Shown here one piece after another: positions 1 through 8,864 of a stretch of 10,717 bases of DNA. The notes beneath the pieces are model-generated. The model was given only the letters and a program-made list of their open reading frames with translations, did not search any database and was not told the origin of the DNA. Source of the stretch: Acidimicrobiia bacterium. GTDB lineage: Bacteria > Actinomycetota > Acidimicrobiia > IMCC26256 > BP-133. The DNA lies in the NCBI GenBank assembly GCA_025923175.1, contig JAICGL010000080.1:1-10717 (forward strand). The letters run 5' to 3'. The translations under genes were made by a program, and so were the position numbers. How positions within the stretch are numbered: the first letter of the stretch is position 1; each line of letters opens with the position of its first letter.

Positions 1-724
1 CAAGGACGCCGAGGCCGGGATCATGAGCCTATTCGGCGACGTCGACGGCGGCGCCGGGCCCAGCGAGGTCGACCACGTCGCCATCCCCGACGTCGAGTTC
101 GACAAGACCCGCCGTCTCGCCTTCGAGAAGGAGATGCTGGGCCTCTACGTCTCCGACCACCCGCTCATGGGTGCGCAGACGGCGCTGGCGCGCCACGTCG
201 AGGCGTCGCTGACCGAGGCCAAGGAGATGAACGACGGCGCCCCGACCACCCTGGGTGGCGTCGTGACAGCCCTCAACCGCCGCTACACCAAGCGGGGCGA
301 CCTGATGGCCACCTTCGTGCTGGAGGACCTCGAGGCGGCCATGGAGGTCTTCGTCTTCCCCCGGACGATGGCGGACTTCGGCCACCTGCTCGAAGAGGAT
401 GCGGTCGTCTGCGTGAAGGGCCGTATCGACCGGCGTGACGACCAGGCGAAATTCATCGCCATGGAGGTCAAGCGGCCGGAGCTGGTGTTGGGCGAAGGCC
501 CGCCGGTCCGCCTCCGGGTCCCGGCGGCCCGGCTGAGCGAGACCCTCGTCTCCGAGGTGAGGCGGATCCTTGAGGCGCACCCCGGCGATTCCGCCGTGAT
601 GCTCCACGTGGAGGACGGGCGCCGGACCACCGTCCTGCGCCTCGGAGCGGCCTTCGGGGTCGACGCCGGCAACGCGCTCCACGCCGAACTTCGCGTGCTT
701 TTGGGTGCCGATGCGGTGTTTTGA
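1..724 (+). CDS. dnaE: DNA polymerase III alpha subunit, C-terminal part (5' end outside window)
   Basis: This is the last ~240 residues of the replicative DNA polymerase III alpha subunit, which synthesises DNA at the replication fork. The frame is open from base 2, before the first ATG at 23, so the gene starts outside the window. Visible landmarks are a SLFGD segment, then FEKEMLGLYVSDHPL, the family signature just before the OB-fold. An OB-fold nucleic-acid-binding domain follows at nt ~250-480 (LGGVVTALNRRYTKRGD, then FVLEDLEAAMEVFVFP). The C-terminal tail domain (RLRVPAARLSETLVSEVRRIL onwards) ends at TGA 722-724. The polymerase active site and PHP domain lie upstream of the window and cannot be checked. 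DnaE1 is more likely than the error-prone DnaE2 because of this tail, but that is an inference from a fragment. Confidence 0.95.
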   Translation, partial: KDAEAGIMSLFGDVDGGAGPSEVDHVAIPDVEFDKTRRLAFEKEMLGLYVSDHPLMGAQTALARHVEASLTEAKEMNDGAPTTLGGVVTALNRRYTKRGDLMATFVLEDLEAAMEVFVFPRTMADFGHLLEEDAVVCVKGRIDRRDDQAKFIAMEVKRPELVLGEGPPVRLRVPAARLSETLVSEVRRILEAHPGDSAVMLHVEDGRRTTVLRLGAAFGVDAGNALHAELRVLLGADAVF

Positions 725-744
725 CAGCTGCCCGTAAGGGTTAG

Positions 745-768
745 CCGGAACCTTCGACTTTCTTCCGG
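745..768 (+). terminator. Possible weak hairpin downstream of dnaE
   Basis: CCGGAA (745-750) and TTCCGG (763-768) form a 6-bp inverted repeat around a 12-nt loop, starting 20 nt after the dnaE stop codon. There is no clear T-tract behind it, so it is at best a weak or non-canonical terminator. A second inverted repeat follows immediately at 770-796. Confidence 0.3.
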
Positions 769-769
769 T

Positions 770-796
770 GGCCCGACCGCGCCAGAATGTCGGGCC
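770..796 (+). promoter_or_regulatory. Inverted repeat around a putative leaderless -10 element
   Basis: GGCCCGAC (770-777) and GTCGGGCC (789-796) are a perfect 8-bp inverted repeat with an 11-nt spacer, ending directly against the ATG at 797. The spacer contains CAGAAT (783-788), a -10-like hexamer 8 nt before the ATG. No Shine-Dalgarno sequence precedes this ATG, so a leaderless mRNA starting at or near 797 is plausible. The -35 region (around 759-765, TTTCTTC) is poor. The repeat may be an operator straddling the -10, or part of a dnaE termination structure; the sequence does not decide. Confidence 0.4.
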
Positions 797-1468
797 ATGG
801 ACGTCGATATTCGTGATTCGGCTTCCCTCAAACCCGCCGAGCTGGACGAACTGTCGCAGGTTCTCCGCAAGGCCGGGAGCCCCCTCCCCGACAGCACCAT
901 CGATGAACAGGTCGAACGGTTCAGCCGCGTCACGATGGTGGTGGACGAAGAAGAGATCCACGGATTCCTCTTCGGTTCGTTGGAGCGCATCGGCGGCACT
1001 CCCTGCGTCTTGTGGGGTCTCGGTGCCACCGACGGGGTCAATGGGGATGCCGCCCCCATGCTTGAGGCCATGACCACCGAGCTGTACCGGCGAGCCGCCA
1101 TCTCATTCCCCGACGAAGACGTCCTCGTCGCCGGGCGGATCGCCAACCCGGTGCTGTACCAGCTGTTCGGCCACCTGCAAGAGCCGTGCCCCCGTCCCGG
1201 CTACCGGGCCAGCGGAGAAGACCGGGCCTGGGGTCGGCGGCTGGCGAAGCGGTTCGGATGCGACTCCCGCTACGACGACCGGGCCTTCTGCTCGGCCGGA
1301 ACCGGCACGCCCGAACCGATGCTCGACATCAATCTCGGCGGGAAACCCGAGCCCGAGGTGAAGGAGCTCCTGGCACCGCTCGACCCTGGCAACGGCGACA
1401 CCCTCATCGCCTTCGGATGGGCCCCGGCCGAGTCGCTCGCGGCCGTCCTCGCCAAAAACGGTCGCTAA
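797..1468 (+). CDS. Uncharacterised 223-aa protein with GNAT-like N-terminal half
   Basis: I do not recognise a named family. The protein is soluble-looking, with no signal peptide or membrane segment. The N-terminal half (residues ~15-115) has a pattern reminiscent of GNAT folds: a helix, then a strand with an acidic turn (VTMVVDEEEIHGFLFGSLERI, 45-65), then a strand ending VLWGLGATDG (71-80), then a helix with TELYRRA. The acetyl-CoA-binding R/Q-x-x-G-x-G/A loop is not evident, so catalysis is doubtful. Residues 105-125 (FPDEDVLVAGRIANPVLYQLF) and 146-180 (WGRRLAKRFG, then a Cys-containing stretch) look like conserved-protein text rather than a random frame. The ATG at 797 lacks a Shine-Dalgarno and is preceded by a -10-like hexamer. 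It stands alone between dnaE and the SpoIID gene, each side separated by hairpins. Confidence 0.75.
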   Translation: MDVDIRDSASLKPAELDELSQVLRKAGSPLPDSTIDEQVERFSRVTMVVDEEEIHGFLFGSLERIGGTPCVLWGLGATDGVNGDAAPMLEAMTTELYRRAAISFPDEDVLVAGRIANPVLYQLFGHLQEPCPRPGYRASGEDRAWGRRLAKRFGCDSRYDDRAFCSAGTGTPEPMLDINLGGKPEPEVKELLAPLDPGNGDTLIAFGWAPAESLAAVLAKNGR

Positions 1469-1481
1469 GAGCGCGGAACTG

Positions 1482-1513
1482 ATCACTCTTGGCACTCTTG
1501 TGGCCAGAGTGAT
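1482..1513 (+). promoter_or_regulatory. Strong hairpin with CIRCE-like sequence upstream of the SpoIID gene
   Basis: ATCACTCTTGGC (1482-1493) pairs with GCCAGAGTGAT (1503-1513): 11 bp with a single T bulge at 1490 and a 9-nt loop, followed by TTCTGTG. Overlapping this, 1489-1515 reads TTGGCACTC, 9 nt, GAGTGATTT. That matches 14 of 18 positions of the HrcA operator CIRCE (TTAGCACTC-N9-GAGTGCTAA) with the exact 9-nt spacer. An 8-bp direct repeat CACTCTTG (1484-1491 and 1493-1500) lets the right arm pair with either copy. Two readings compete: a terminator for the gene ending at 1468, 13 nt upstream (weak T-tail), or an operator/leader element for the gene starting at 1536. Confidence 0.45.
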
Positions 1514-1535
1514 TTCTGTGTCAGGGTACCGGGCT

Positions 1536-3445
1536 ATGCGAGGACGCACCCGTTTGGTGTTCGTCGCGCTCATGACTGGTGCGCTGGCGGTCTCAGGTCC
1601 CGCTGCCGAGGCGAAGAAGTCGGCGGCGCCGAAGGTCCCGGCCCTGGCGACCGACCTCGCTCGCATCGAGCCGCTGCCCGTCGCCGCCGGTTCGCCCGCC
1701 CCGACGGTCAGCCTGGCGGGCGTCGGCGAGTACCGGGGAATCCTCGAGGTTCGGCGGGCGGGGGGAGGCGTGGGGGCGGTCAACGAGGTCGCCCTCGACG
1801 ACTATCTGAAGGGCATCTCCGAGGTCCCGTCCGGCTGGCCCGCCGAGGTGCTGCGGGCCCAGGCCATCGCCGCCCGGACCTACCTGCTCTGGACCCTCGG
1901 CAACGGCGCGGCCGGCGAAGCCGCCGCCCTCGGCGCGCAGATCTGCGCCACAGAAAGCTGCCAGGTCTACAGCGGTGTCGCCAAGGAGCGGGCTCCGCAC
2001 GGCGAACAGTGGGCGGCGGCGGTGCGGGACACATCCGGGGTGGCTCTCCTCTCGGGCGGTTCGCCGATTCTGGCCAAGTACTCGGCCTGCAATGGCGGCC
2101 GGAGCGTCAGTGGCGGCAAGCCCTATCTCAAGGCCGTCGACGACCCAGATGACGCCCGCTGCCCGCTGCACAAGTGGGGGCTCACGGTGTCCTACGACGA
2201 CATCGGCCGGGCCCTGGCCGTCCCCGGCGCTGTCAGGTCGGTCCGGGCAACCGCCGGTGACGTGGTCGTCGCCTGGGAGGGCGATGGTGGCGGCGGCAGC
2301 CTGACAGTCCCCCGCACCCAGTTCCGGGCCAAGGTCGGCGCCGCCGTCCCGCCTCCGCCCGACCGGTCGAGAACCGTCCCGTCGATCATGTTCACGCTGC
2401 GGGCCGACGACGGCGCCCGCGTCGCCACCCTCGAAGGCCGCGGCTTCGGCCACGGTATCGGGATGAGCCAGTGGGGTGCCTACGGCAAGGGACTGCGGGG
2501 GATGAAGGCGGCGGCGATCCTGGCCGCCTACTACGGCGGCACCCAGCCGACGAAGGTGCCCCAGGCCAAGCTCCCCGGCCGGGTGCGCGTGGCCGTCGAC
2601 AGCGGCAAGCCGGCCAAGCCTGCTGCGGCACCCGGGAAGCCGGCTGCCGCCCCGGCCAAGAAGCCCGGCGCCAAGCCGGCGGCTGCGAAATCCGCGCCTC
2701 CGGCTGCCAAACCGGGAACTCCGCCTCCGTCGGGGGCCAGCGAAGCGGTCGTCTCCGCTTCCGGGGCCTTCCGAATCCTCGATTCGAAGGGGAAGGTCGT
2801 GGTGCCGGTGGCCACCGGCCAGTGGAGGATCGCTCCGGCCGCCAAAGGGCTGCGGTTGCTGCCGCCCCGGGACCAGGCCGGCGCCCCCGGCCTGACGCTC
2901 CTCGGCGTCGAGCCCGCCGTCCCCCTCCCCGGCCAGCCCGTGACGGTGCGGTTCAAGTCGAACCTCCCGGCGCTCGTCTCGGCCACCGCCCAACCTCCGG
3001 GCGGCCCGGCTGCGCCAGTCCTCACCTCGCACGCGGTGGGCACCGACGAGCGCCGCGTCACGCTGGCGGCCGCCACGCAGCCGGGCCCGTATTCGCTGAC
3101 CCTGACCGCCGACGCCGGCCCCGGCCGCACCGCCGAACTGACCGTCACCCCCGCCGTGGCCGACCCCAACGCCCCGCCCCCGGCCCCCGCCGGCGGCCTG
3201 CTCGGTCCGCTGCCCGAGGTGGGCCTGATCGACGGTGGCCTCGCCCAGACCCTGATCGCCGCCCCTCCGCTGGCCGAGGACCCCGCCGACCGGCCTGCCC
3301 CGCCGTCCCGGGCCTCCCGCTCGGCGGCCTGGGCGTCATCGAGCCCGCTTCCCTCTCCGGAGGCACCGGCAACGTCCGACGACAACGGCTTGGGTGTACT
3401 GCTCGCCGCTGCCTGCGGGCTGGCCCTCTGGCGCTTCCGGGCCCG

Positions 3446-3449
<4 letters not shown>
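1536..3449 (+). CDS. SpoIID/LytB-domain protein, secreted and C-terminally membrane-anchored
   Basis: A 637-aa exported protein of the SpoIID/LytB family; SpoIID itself is a peptidoglycan lytic transglycosylase acting on stripped glycan strands. Residues 1-26 are a signal peptide (MRGRTR, hydrophobic core, AEA cleavage site). The SpoIID domain spans ~60-345: VNEVALDDYLKGISEVPSGWP (82-102) followed by RAQAIAARTYLL, with E96 at the position of the catalytic Glu of SpoIID; CATESCQVYSG (137-147); KYSACNGG (181-188); and the signature GRGFGHGIGMSQWGAYG (301-317). An Ala/Pro/Lys-rich linker (~356-400) leads to a probable beta-sandwich (~464-540), a second Pro-rich stretch, and a C-terminal membrane helix (618-632) with an RFRAR stop-transfer tail. 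The ATG at 1536 is preferred over the in-frame GTG at 1500: it gives a compact signal peptide, has AGGG at 1523-1526, and leaves the 1482-1513 hairpin outside the gene. Peptidoglycan remodelling outside the membrane is an inference from the family. Confidence 0.9.
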
Positions 3450-5533
<2,084 letters not shown>

Positions 5534-5541
5534 CCCGCGAG

Positions 5542-5547
5542 GCTATA
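5542..5547 (-). promoter_or_regulatory. Putative -10 element, leaderless promoter for the DUF255 gene
   Basis: Read on the minus strand the sequence is TATAGC, then exactly 8 nt, then the ATG at 5533. There is no Shine-Dalgarno in these 8 nt. It overlaps the opposite-strand -10 at 5544-5549. No convincing -35 is visible (it would fall inside the MOSC coding sequence). Confidence 0.45.
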
Positions 5548-5549
5548 CC
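5544..5549 (+). promoter_or_regulatory. Putative -10 element, leaderless promoter for the MOSC gene
   Basis: TATACC, then exactly 8 nt (GTGCTCCC), then the ATG at 5558, with no Shine-Dalgarno. This supports the internal ATG at 5558 as the real start, even though the reading frame stays open far upstream. It shares its TATA core with the divergent minus-strand promoter. No clear -35 is visible. Confidence 0.45.
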
Positions 5550-5557
5550 GTGCTCCC

Positions 5558-6424
5558 ATGAGCGAAATCGTGGTCGGGCGGGTGTCGTCGATCCTCCGGT
5601 ATCCCCTGAAGTCGATGCTCGGCGAACAACTCGAGACGGTGGCCTTCGACCAGCGCGGCGTCGTCGGTGACCGCCGGTACGCCCTGATCGACGACGAGAC
5701 CGGGAAGGTCGTCAGCGTCAAGCGGCCCCGTTGGTGGGGGCGGATGTTCGAGCTGACGGGCCACACCTCCGGCGACGGTGGTGCCGTCGTTTCGTTCCCC
5801 GACGGCGAGACGGTCGCAGTCGGTGACCCCAAGCTGTCCGTCCGGCTGGGCGAGTTCTTCGGGCGGCCGGTCACGGTGGCCGACACGCCGCCTCCCGACG
5901 CCCGGTTCGACGAGATCTGGGTCCGTGAGCTGAAGGGCGGCGCCGAGCCGTACTTCGGGATGGAGTCGCGCACAGAGGACGGCGAGGAGATGATCGACGG
6001 CGGCGCGTTCATGGGCCCGGCCGGCAATTTCTTCAACTTCGGTGCCGTGCATCTCGTCACCAGCAGCACCGTCCGGGAGCTGACCCGGCACGCGCCGCAG
6101 AGCCGCTTCGACGCCCACCGCTTCCGGCCGAATGTCGTCGTCGACACCGACGACGACGGATTCGTCGAGACGGAGTGGCAGGGCCGCACACTGCAGATCG
6201 GGCCCGTTCGTCTTCGGGTCTCGTTCACGGTGCCCCGCTGTGTCATGACCACGCTCGCCCAGGGCGATCTGCCCGCCGACCGCGATGTGCTGCGCACGAT
6301 CGCCGCGACGAACTCCGTCGACGTCCTCCAGACCGGGACGCTCTACCCCTGCGCCGGCGTGTACGCCGACGTACTGGCCGAGGGCGAGATCCGTCGCGGC
6401 GATCCTGTACGGATCATCGACTGA
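5558..6424 (+). CDS. MOSC-domain protein (molybdenum-cofactor-binding type, mARC/YcbX-like core)
   Basis: A 288-aa cytoplasmic protein with an N-terminal beta-barrel (residues ~5-105; VSSILRYPLKSM at 9-20, GVVGDRRYALID at 35-45) and a C-terminal MOSC domain (~155-288). RFRPNVVVD (188-196) is the motif shared with mARC and YcbX, and PRCVMTTLAQGDLPAD (226-241) contains C228, the expected molybdenum-ligating cysteine. The C-terminal 2Fe-2S ferredoxin domain of YcbX is absent, so an external electron donor would be needed for any reductase activity on N-hydroxylated compounds. The substrate is not deducible. The long open frame upstream is antisense to the DUF255 gene and is not used. The stop overlaps the start of the ParA gene (TGATG), implying co-transcription and translational coupling. 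Confidence 0.92.
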   Translation: MSEIVVGRVSSILRYPLKSMLGEQLETVAFDQRGVVGDRRYALIDDETGKVVSVKRPRWWGRMFELTGHTSGDGGAVVSFPDGETVAVGDPKLSVRLGEFFGRPVTVADTPPPDARFDEIWVRELKGGAEPYFGMESRTEDGEEMIDGGAFMGPAGNFFNFGAVHLVTSSTVRELTRHAPQSRFDAHRFRPNVVVDTDDDGFVETEWQGRTLQIGPVRLRVSFTVPRCVMTTLAQGDLPADRDVLRTIAATNSVDVLQTGTLYPCAGVYADVLAEGEIRRGDPVRIID

Positions 6425-7242
6425 TGGCAGTCCTCGCGTCCTACAACGTGAAGGGCGGCGTGGGGAAGACGGCCACGGTCGTCAACCTGGCCCACCGTGC
6501 CGCCGTCACCGGGCAGGGCAACGGCGCCCGCACGCTGATCTTCGATCTCGACCCGCAGGGGGCGGCCAGCTACTACTTCCGGGCTGCGCCGAAGGTGCGG
6601 CAGCGGGGCACGTCGCTGGTGCGGGGCAAGGCCGACATGCGGGAGGCCATCACACCGACCGACTTCGACGGTCTCGACCTGATCCCGTCCGACTTCTCCT
6701 TCCGGAACCTCGACGTCGTACTCGACGCCGCCAAGGACCCGGGGAAGAGCCTGGCCCGGGTCGTGCGGCCGCTGGCGAAGCGATACGAGCACGTCTTTCT
6801 GGACTGCCCGCCGAGCATCTCCCGCTTGTCGGAGAACGTCTTCAACGCGGCCGACGCCCTGCTGGTGCCGATCATTCCCACCACGCTGTCGTTGCGGGCA
6901 CTCGATCAGCTCAACCGCTTTCTGGCCAAACGCGCCAGTGGAGAGAAGGGCGTGCGCTCCCCGCTGGTGCTGCCGTTCTTCTCCATGTTCGACCGGCGCA
7001 AGCGGCTCCACCGGGAACTCATCGAGGACCTGTGCCTGGCCCACCCCGACATCCTGCGCTCCGGTGTGCCGTCGGCAGCGGCCGTGGAGCGCATGGGCGC
7101 CCACCAGGCGCCGGTGGCCTCCTTCGACCGGCGGAGCCCGGCGGTCGTCGCCTACGCCGATCTGTGGGACGAAATCCTTTCCCGTCTTCAGCGAGGCTCG
7201 TCGGCTGCCAGCGACGACGCCAGCTCCCGGGCCCAGGCGTAG
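6424..7242 (+). CDS. ParA/MinD-family ATPase, orphan (no ParB beside it)
   Basis: A 272-aa P-loop ATPase of the ParA/Soj class, which typically positions DNA or protein cargo using ATP-dependent dimerisation. It has the deviant Walker A KGGVGKT at 10-16 (signature Lys10, P-loop Lys15), switch I/Walker A' DLDPQG at 41-46, and Walker B-like VFLDCPPS at 124-131. IPTTLSLRALDQLNRFL (151-167) is also typical of the family. There is no N-terminal helix-turn-helix domain, and no parB or parS is visible nearby, so this is unlikely to be the chromosomal segregation ParA. The ATG shares its A with the MOSC stop codon. There is no separate promoter or ribosome-binding site, so it probably depends on MOSC translation. 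Residues 256-272 (QRGSS... low-complexity) lie in the 55-nt overlap with the convergent synthetase gene and look like a dispensable run-on tail. Confidence 0.92.
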   Translation: MAVLASYNVKGGVGKTATVVNLAHRAAVTGQGNGARTLIFDLDPQGAASYYFRAAPKVRQRGTSLVRGKADMREAITPTDFDGLDLIPSDFSFRNLDVVLDAAKDPGKSLARVVRPLAKRYEHVFLDCPPSISRLSENVFNAADALLVPIIPTTLSLRALDQLNRFLAKRASGEKGVRSPLVLPFFSMFDRRKRLHRELIEDLCLAHPDILRSGVPSAAAVERMGAHQAPVASFDRRSPAVVAYADLWDEILSRLQRGSSAASDDASSRAQA

Positions 7243-8864
7243 TCGGGCTTGCCGGACGGGAAGCGCTCGACCGCCTCCACCGCGAACACCTGCCGCGGGG
7301 CCTTGTAGCCGGCGACCTGGCGGCGGACGTGCCCGTCCAGATCCGCAGGGATGCCATCATCCTTCCCGCCGGCATCCTTCCCGCCGGCATCCTTCCCGCC
7401 GGCATCCTTCCCGCCGGCATCCTTCCCGCCGGCATCCTTCCCGCTGGCATCCCGCACGACGACGAGCGCAACCACCCGTTCCCCGAAGCGCTCGTCGGGG
7501 ACGCCGACCACCATGGCGTCGGCGATCGCGGGGTGTGACTTCAGGGCCGCCTCCACCTCGTCGGGATAGACCTTCTCGCCGCCGGTGTTGATGCACGCCG
7601 AGCCCCGGCCGAGCAGCTGAATCGTCCCGTCGGGCTCCACCATGGCGTGATCGCCCGTAACGATGAAGCGCACCCCGTCGATTACCGGGAAAGTGGCCGC
7701 CGTCTTGTCCGGATCGTTGTAGTAGCCCAAAGCAACCGCCCCGCCCCGGGCAAGACGGCCGACCACATTTGAACCGGGCGTAACCGGGCGCAACTCGTCG
7801 TCGACGACGACGGCGTCCTTCGCGGGAGCGAACCGGCCCTGGACCGGCGTGTTGCCGGTGCCGCTCGTCGATCTGGCGAACGTGCCGGACTCCGACGACC
7901 CGAAGGTGTCGTAGATGAAGGCCCCGGGCATGCGCGCCATGAGGTCGTCCTTCACCGGCGGGGACACGACCGCGCCGCTGTTGAGGATGACCCGCACGGC
8001 CGACAGGTCGAGATCGGGTCGGGCCGCGGCGGCGTCGGCCAGCGGCCGGCCGACGGCGTCGCCGATGATCGTCACGACCGTGATCCGTTCGGCTGCGATC
8101 AGCTCCACGAGCCGGCCGGCGTCGAGGCGGGTGTCGGGCGAGAGGACGACGGTGCCACCCCCGAAGAAGGTCCCCATCGCCACCCACTGGGCGGCGCCGT
8201 GCATGAGCGGGCAGGCAGGCAGCTGACGGTCGCGCCCCGCCCGGGCGCGCTCGGCCTGCTCCTCCCGGGTGACGGCGCCGTCGAGGTCGCCCATGCCGGC
8301 CGCCAGGACGTCGTCGTGGCGCCACATCACGCCCTTGGGCATCCCGGTGGTGCCGCCGGTGTAGAGCAGGTACAGGTCGTCGCCCGTCCGGGAGATCTCG
8401 GGCCGCACGGGGGACGCCGCGGCCAGCGCCTCCTCGTAAGGAGCTCCAGCCGCCAGCTGGATGCCGAGCTTCGGCAGCTCCTTTTCGACTTCCGCAAGCG
8501 TTGCCGCGAACCGTGGGTCGTAGATGATCGCTTTGGCGTCGGAGTCGCGCAGCAGGTACTCCAGCTCGGTCGCCACGTAGCGGTAGTTGACGTTGACGAC
8601 GGCCGCCCGCAGCTTGAAGGCCGCCAGCATCGTCTCGATGAACTCGCGGCTGTTGTAGAGGTAGGCGGCGACGTGGTCGCCCGGCCCGATGCCGGCTGCG
8701 GCGAGGTGGTGCGCCAGGCGGTTGGCCCGCTCGTCGAGTTCGGCGTACGTCAGGCGACGGTCGCCGACTACCAGCGCCTCCCGGTCGGGGACGGTGTCGG
8801 CGACGAGCTCGAAGATGTCGGCGAGGTTGCGCTGCAGTCGGCTCTCCGCCGGGCTACTACTCAC
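7188..8864 (-). CDS. AMP-forming acyl-CoA synthetase (FadD-type) with a repeat insertion
   Basis: A 558-aa ANL-superfamily enzyme that would activate a carboxylic acid to its CoA thioester via an acyl-adenylate. Motifs seen: P-loop LYTGGTTGMPKGV (167-179), YDTFGSSESG (318-327), TGD (403-405), GRGSACINTGGEKVYPDEVE (419-438), and the C-terminal catalytic lysine in PSGKPDY (K539). YLYNSREF and VNVNYRYV (91-98) recall the actinobacterial FadD19-like group, whose known members act on steroid side chains. The actual substrate is unknown. Residues 472-503 hold a DAGGK pentapeptide repeat between the two C-terminal-domain halves, where relatives have a short loop. GTG at 8864 is preferred (8-nt overlap with the upstream crotonase gene, N-terminus near the family start). 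An ATG at 8900 would add 12 unusual residues and a 44-nt overlap. The 3' end overlaps the ParA gene. Confidence 0.93.
   Translation of the reverse strand: MSSSPAESRLQRNLADIFELVADTVPDREALVVGDRRLTYAELDERANRLAHHLAAAGIGPGDHVAAYLYNSREFIETMLAAFKLRAAVVNVNYRYVATELEYLLRDSDAKAIIYDPRFAATLAEVEKELPKLGIQLAAGAPYEEALAAASPVRPEISRTGDDLYLLYTGGTTGMPKGVMWRHDDVLAAGMGDLDGAVTREEQAERARAGRDRQLPACPLMHGAAQWVAMGTFFGGGTVVLSPDTRLDAGRLVELIAAERITVVTIIGDAVGRPLADAAAARPDLDLSAVRVILNSGAVVSPPVKDDLMARMPGAFIYDTFGSSESGTFARSTSGTGNTPVQGRFAPAKDAVVVDDELRPVTPGSNVVGRLARGGAVALGYYNDPDKTAATFPVIDGVRFIVTGDHAMVEPDGTIQLLGRGSACINTGGEKVYPDEVEAALKSHPAIADAMVVGVPDERFGERVVALVVVRDASGKDAGGKDAGGKDAGGKDAGGKDAGGKDDGIPADLDGHVRRQVAGYKAPRQVFAVEAVERFPSGKPDYAWARELASSLAADEPR
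7361..7450. repeat. 15-bp tandem repeat (minisatellite), six copies, within the acyl-CoA synthetase gene
   Basis: Six uninterrupted head-to-tail copies of CCTTCCCGCCGGCAT. Copies 1-5 are identical and copy 6 (7436-7450) differs by one C-to-T change. Because the unit is 15 bp, copy changes keep the reading frame; each adds or removes one DAGGK pentapeptide. The near-identity of copies implies recent expansion by slippage. Confidence 0.97.

Noticed and set aside
721..726. TTGACA at the dnaE stop as a -35 box
   Set aside because: No acceptable -10 hexamer lies 16-18 nt downstream (bases 743-749 read AGCCGGA).
1593..3032. A 479-aa minus-strand open frame
   Set aside because: It lies opposite the SpoIID domain, is rich in Arg/Gly and lacks family motifs; the sense strand carries clear SpoIID signatures.
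6424..7242. Chromosome or plasmid partition locus
   Set aside because: No ParB gene or parS-like palindrome (TGTTTCACGTGAAACA-type) is seen near the ParA gene; one orphan ATPase is not enough.
7361..7450. Possible CRISPR-like array
   Set aside because: Units are contiguous 15-bp copies with no spacers and lie inside a coding frame; it is a minisatellite.
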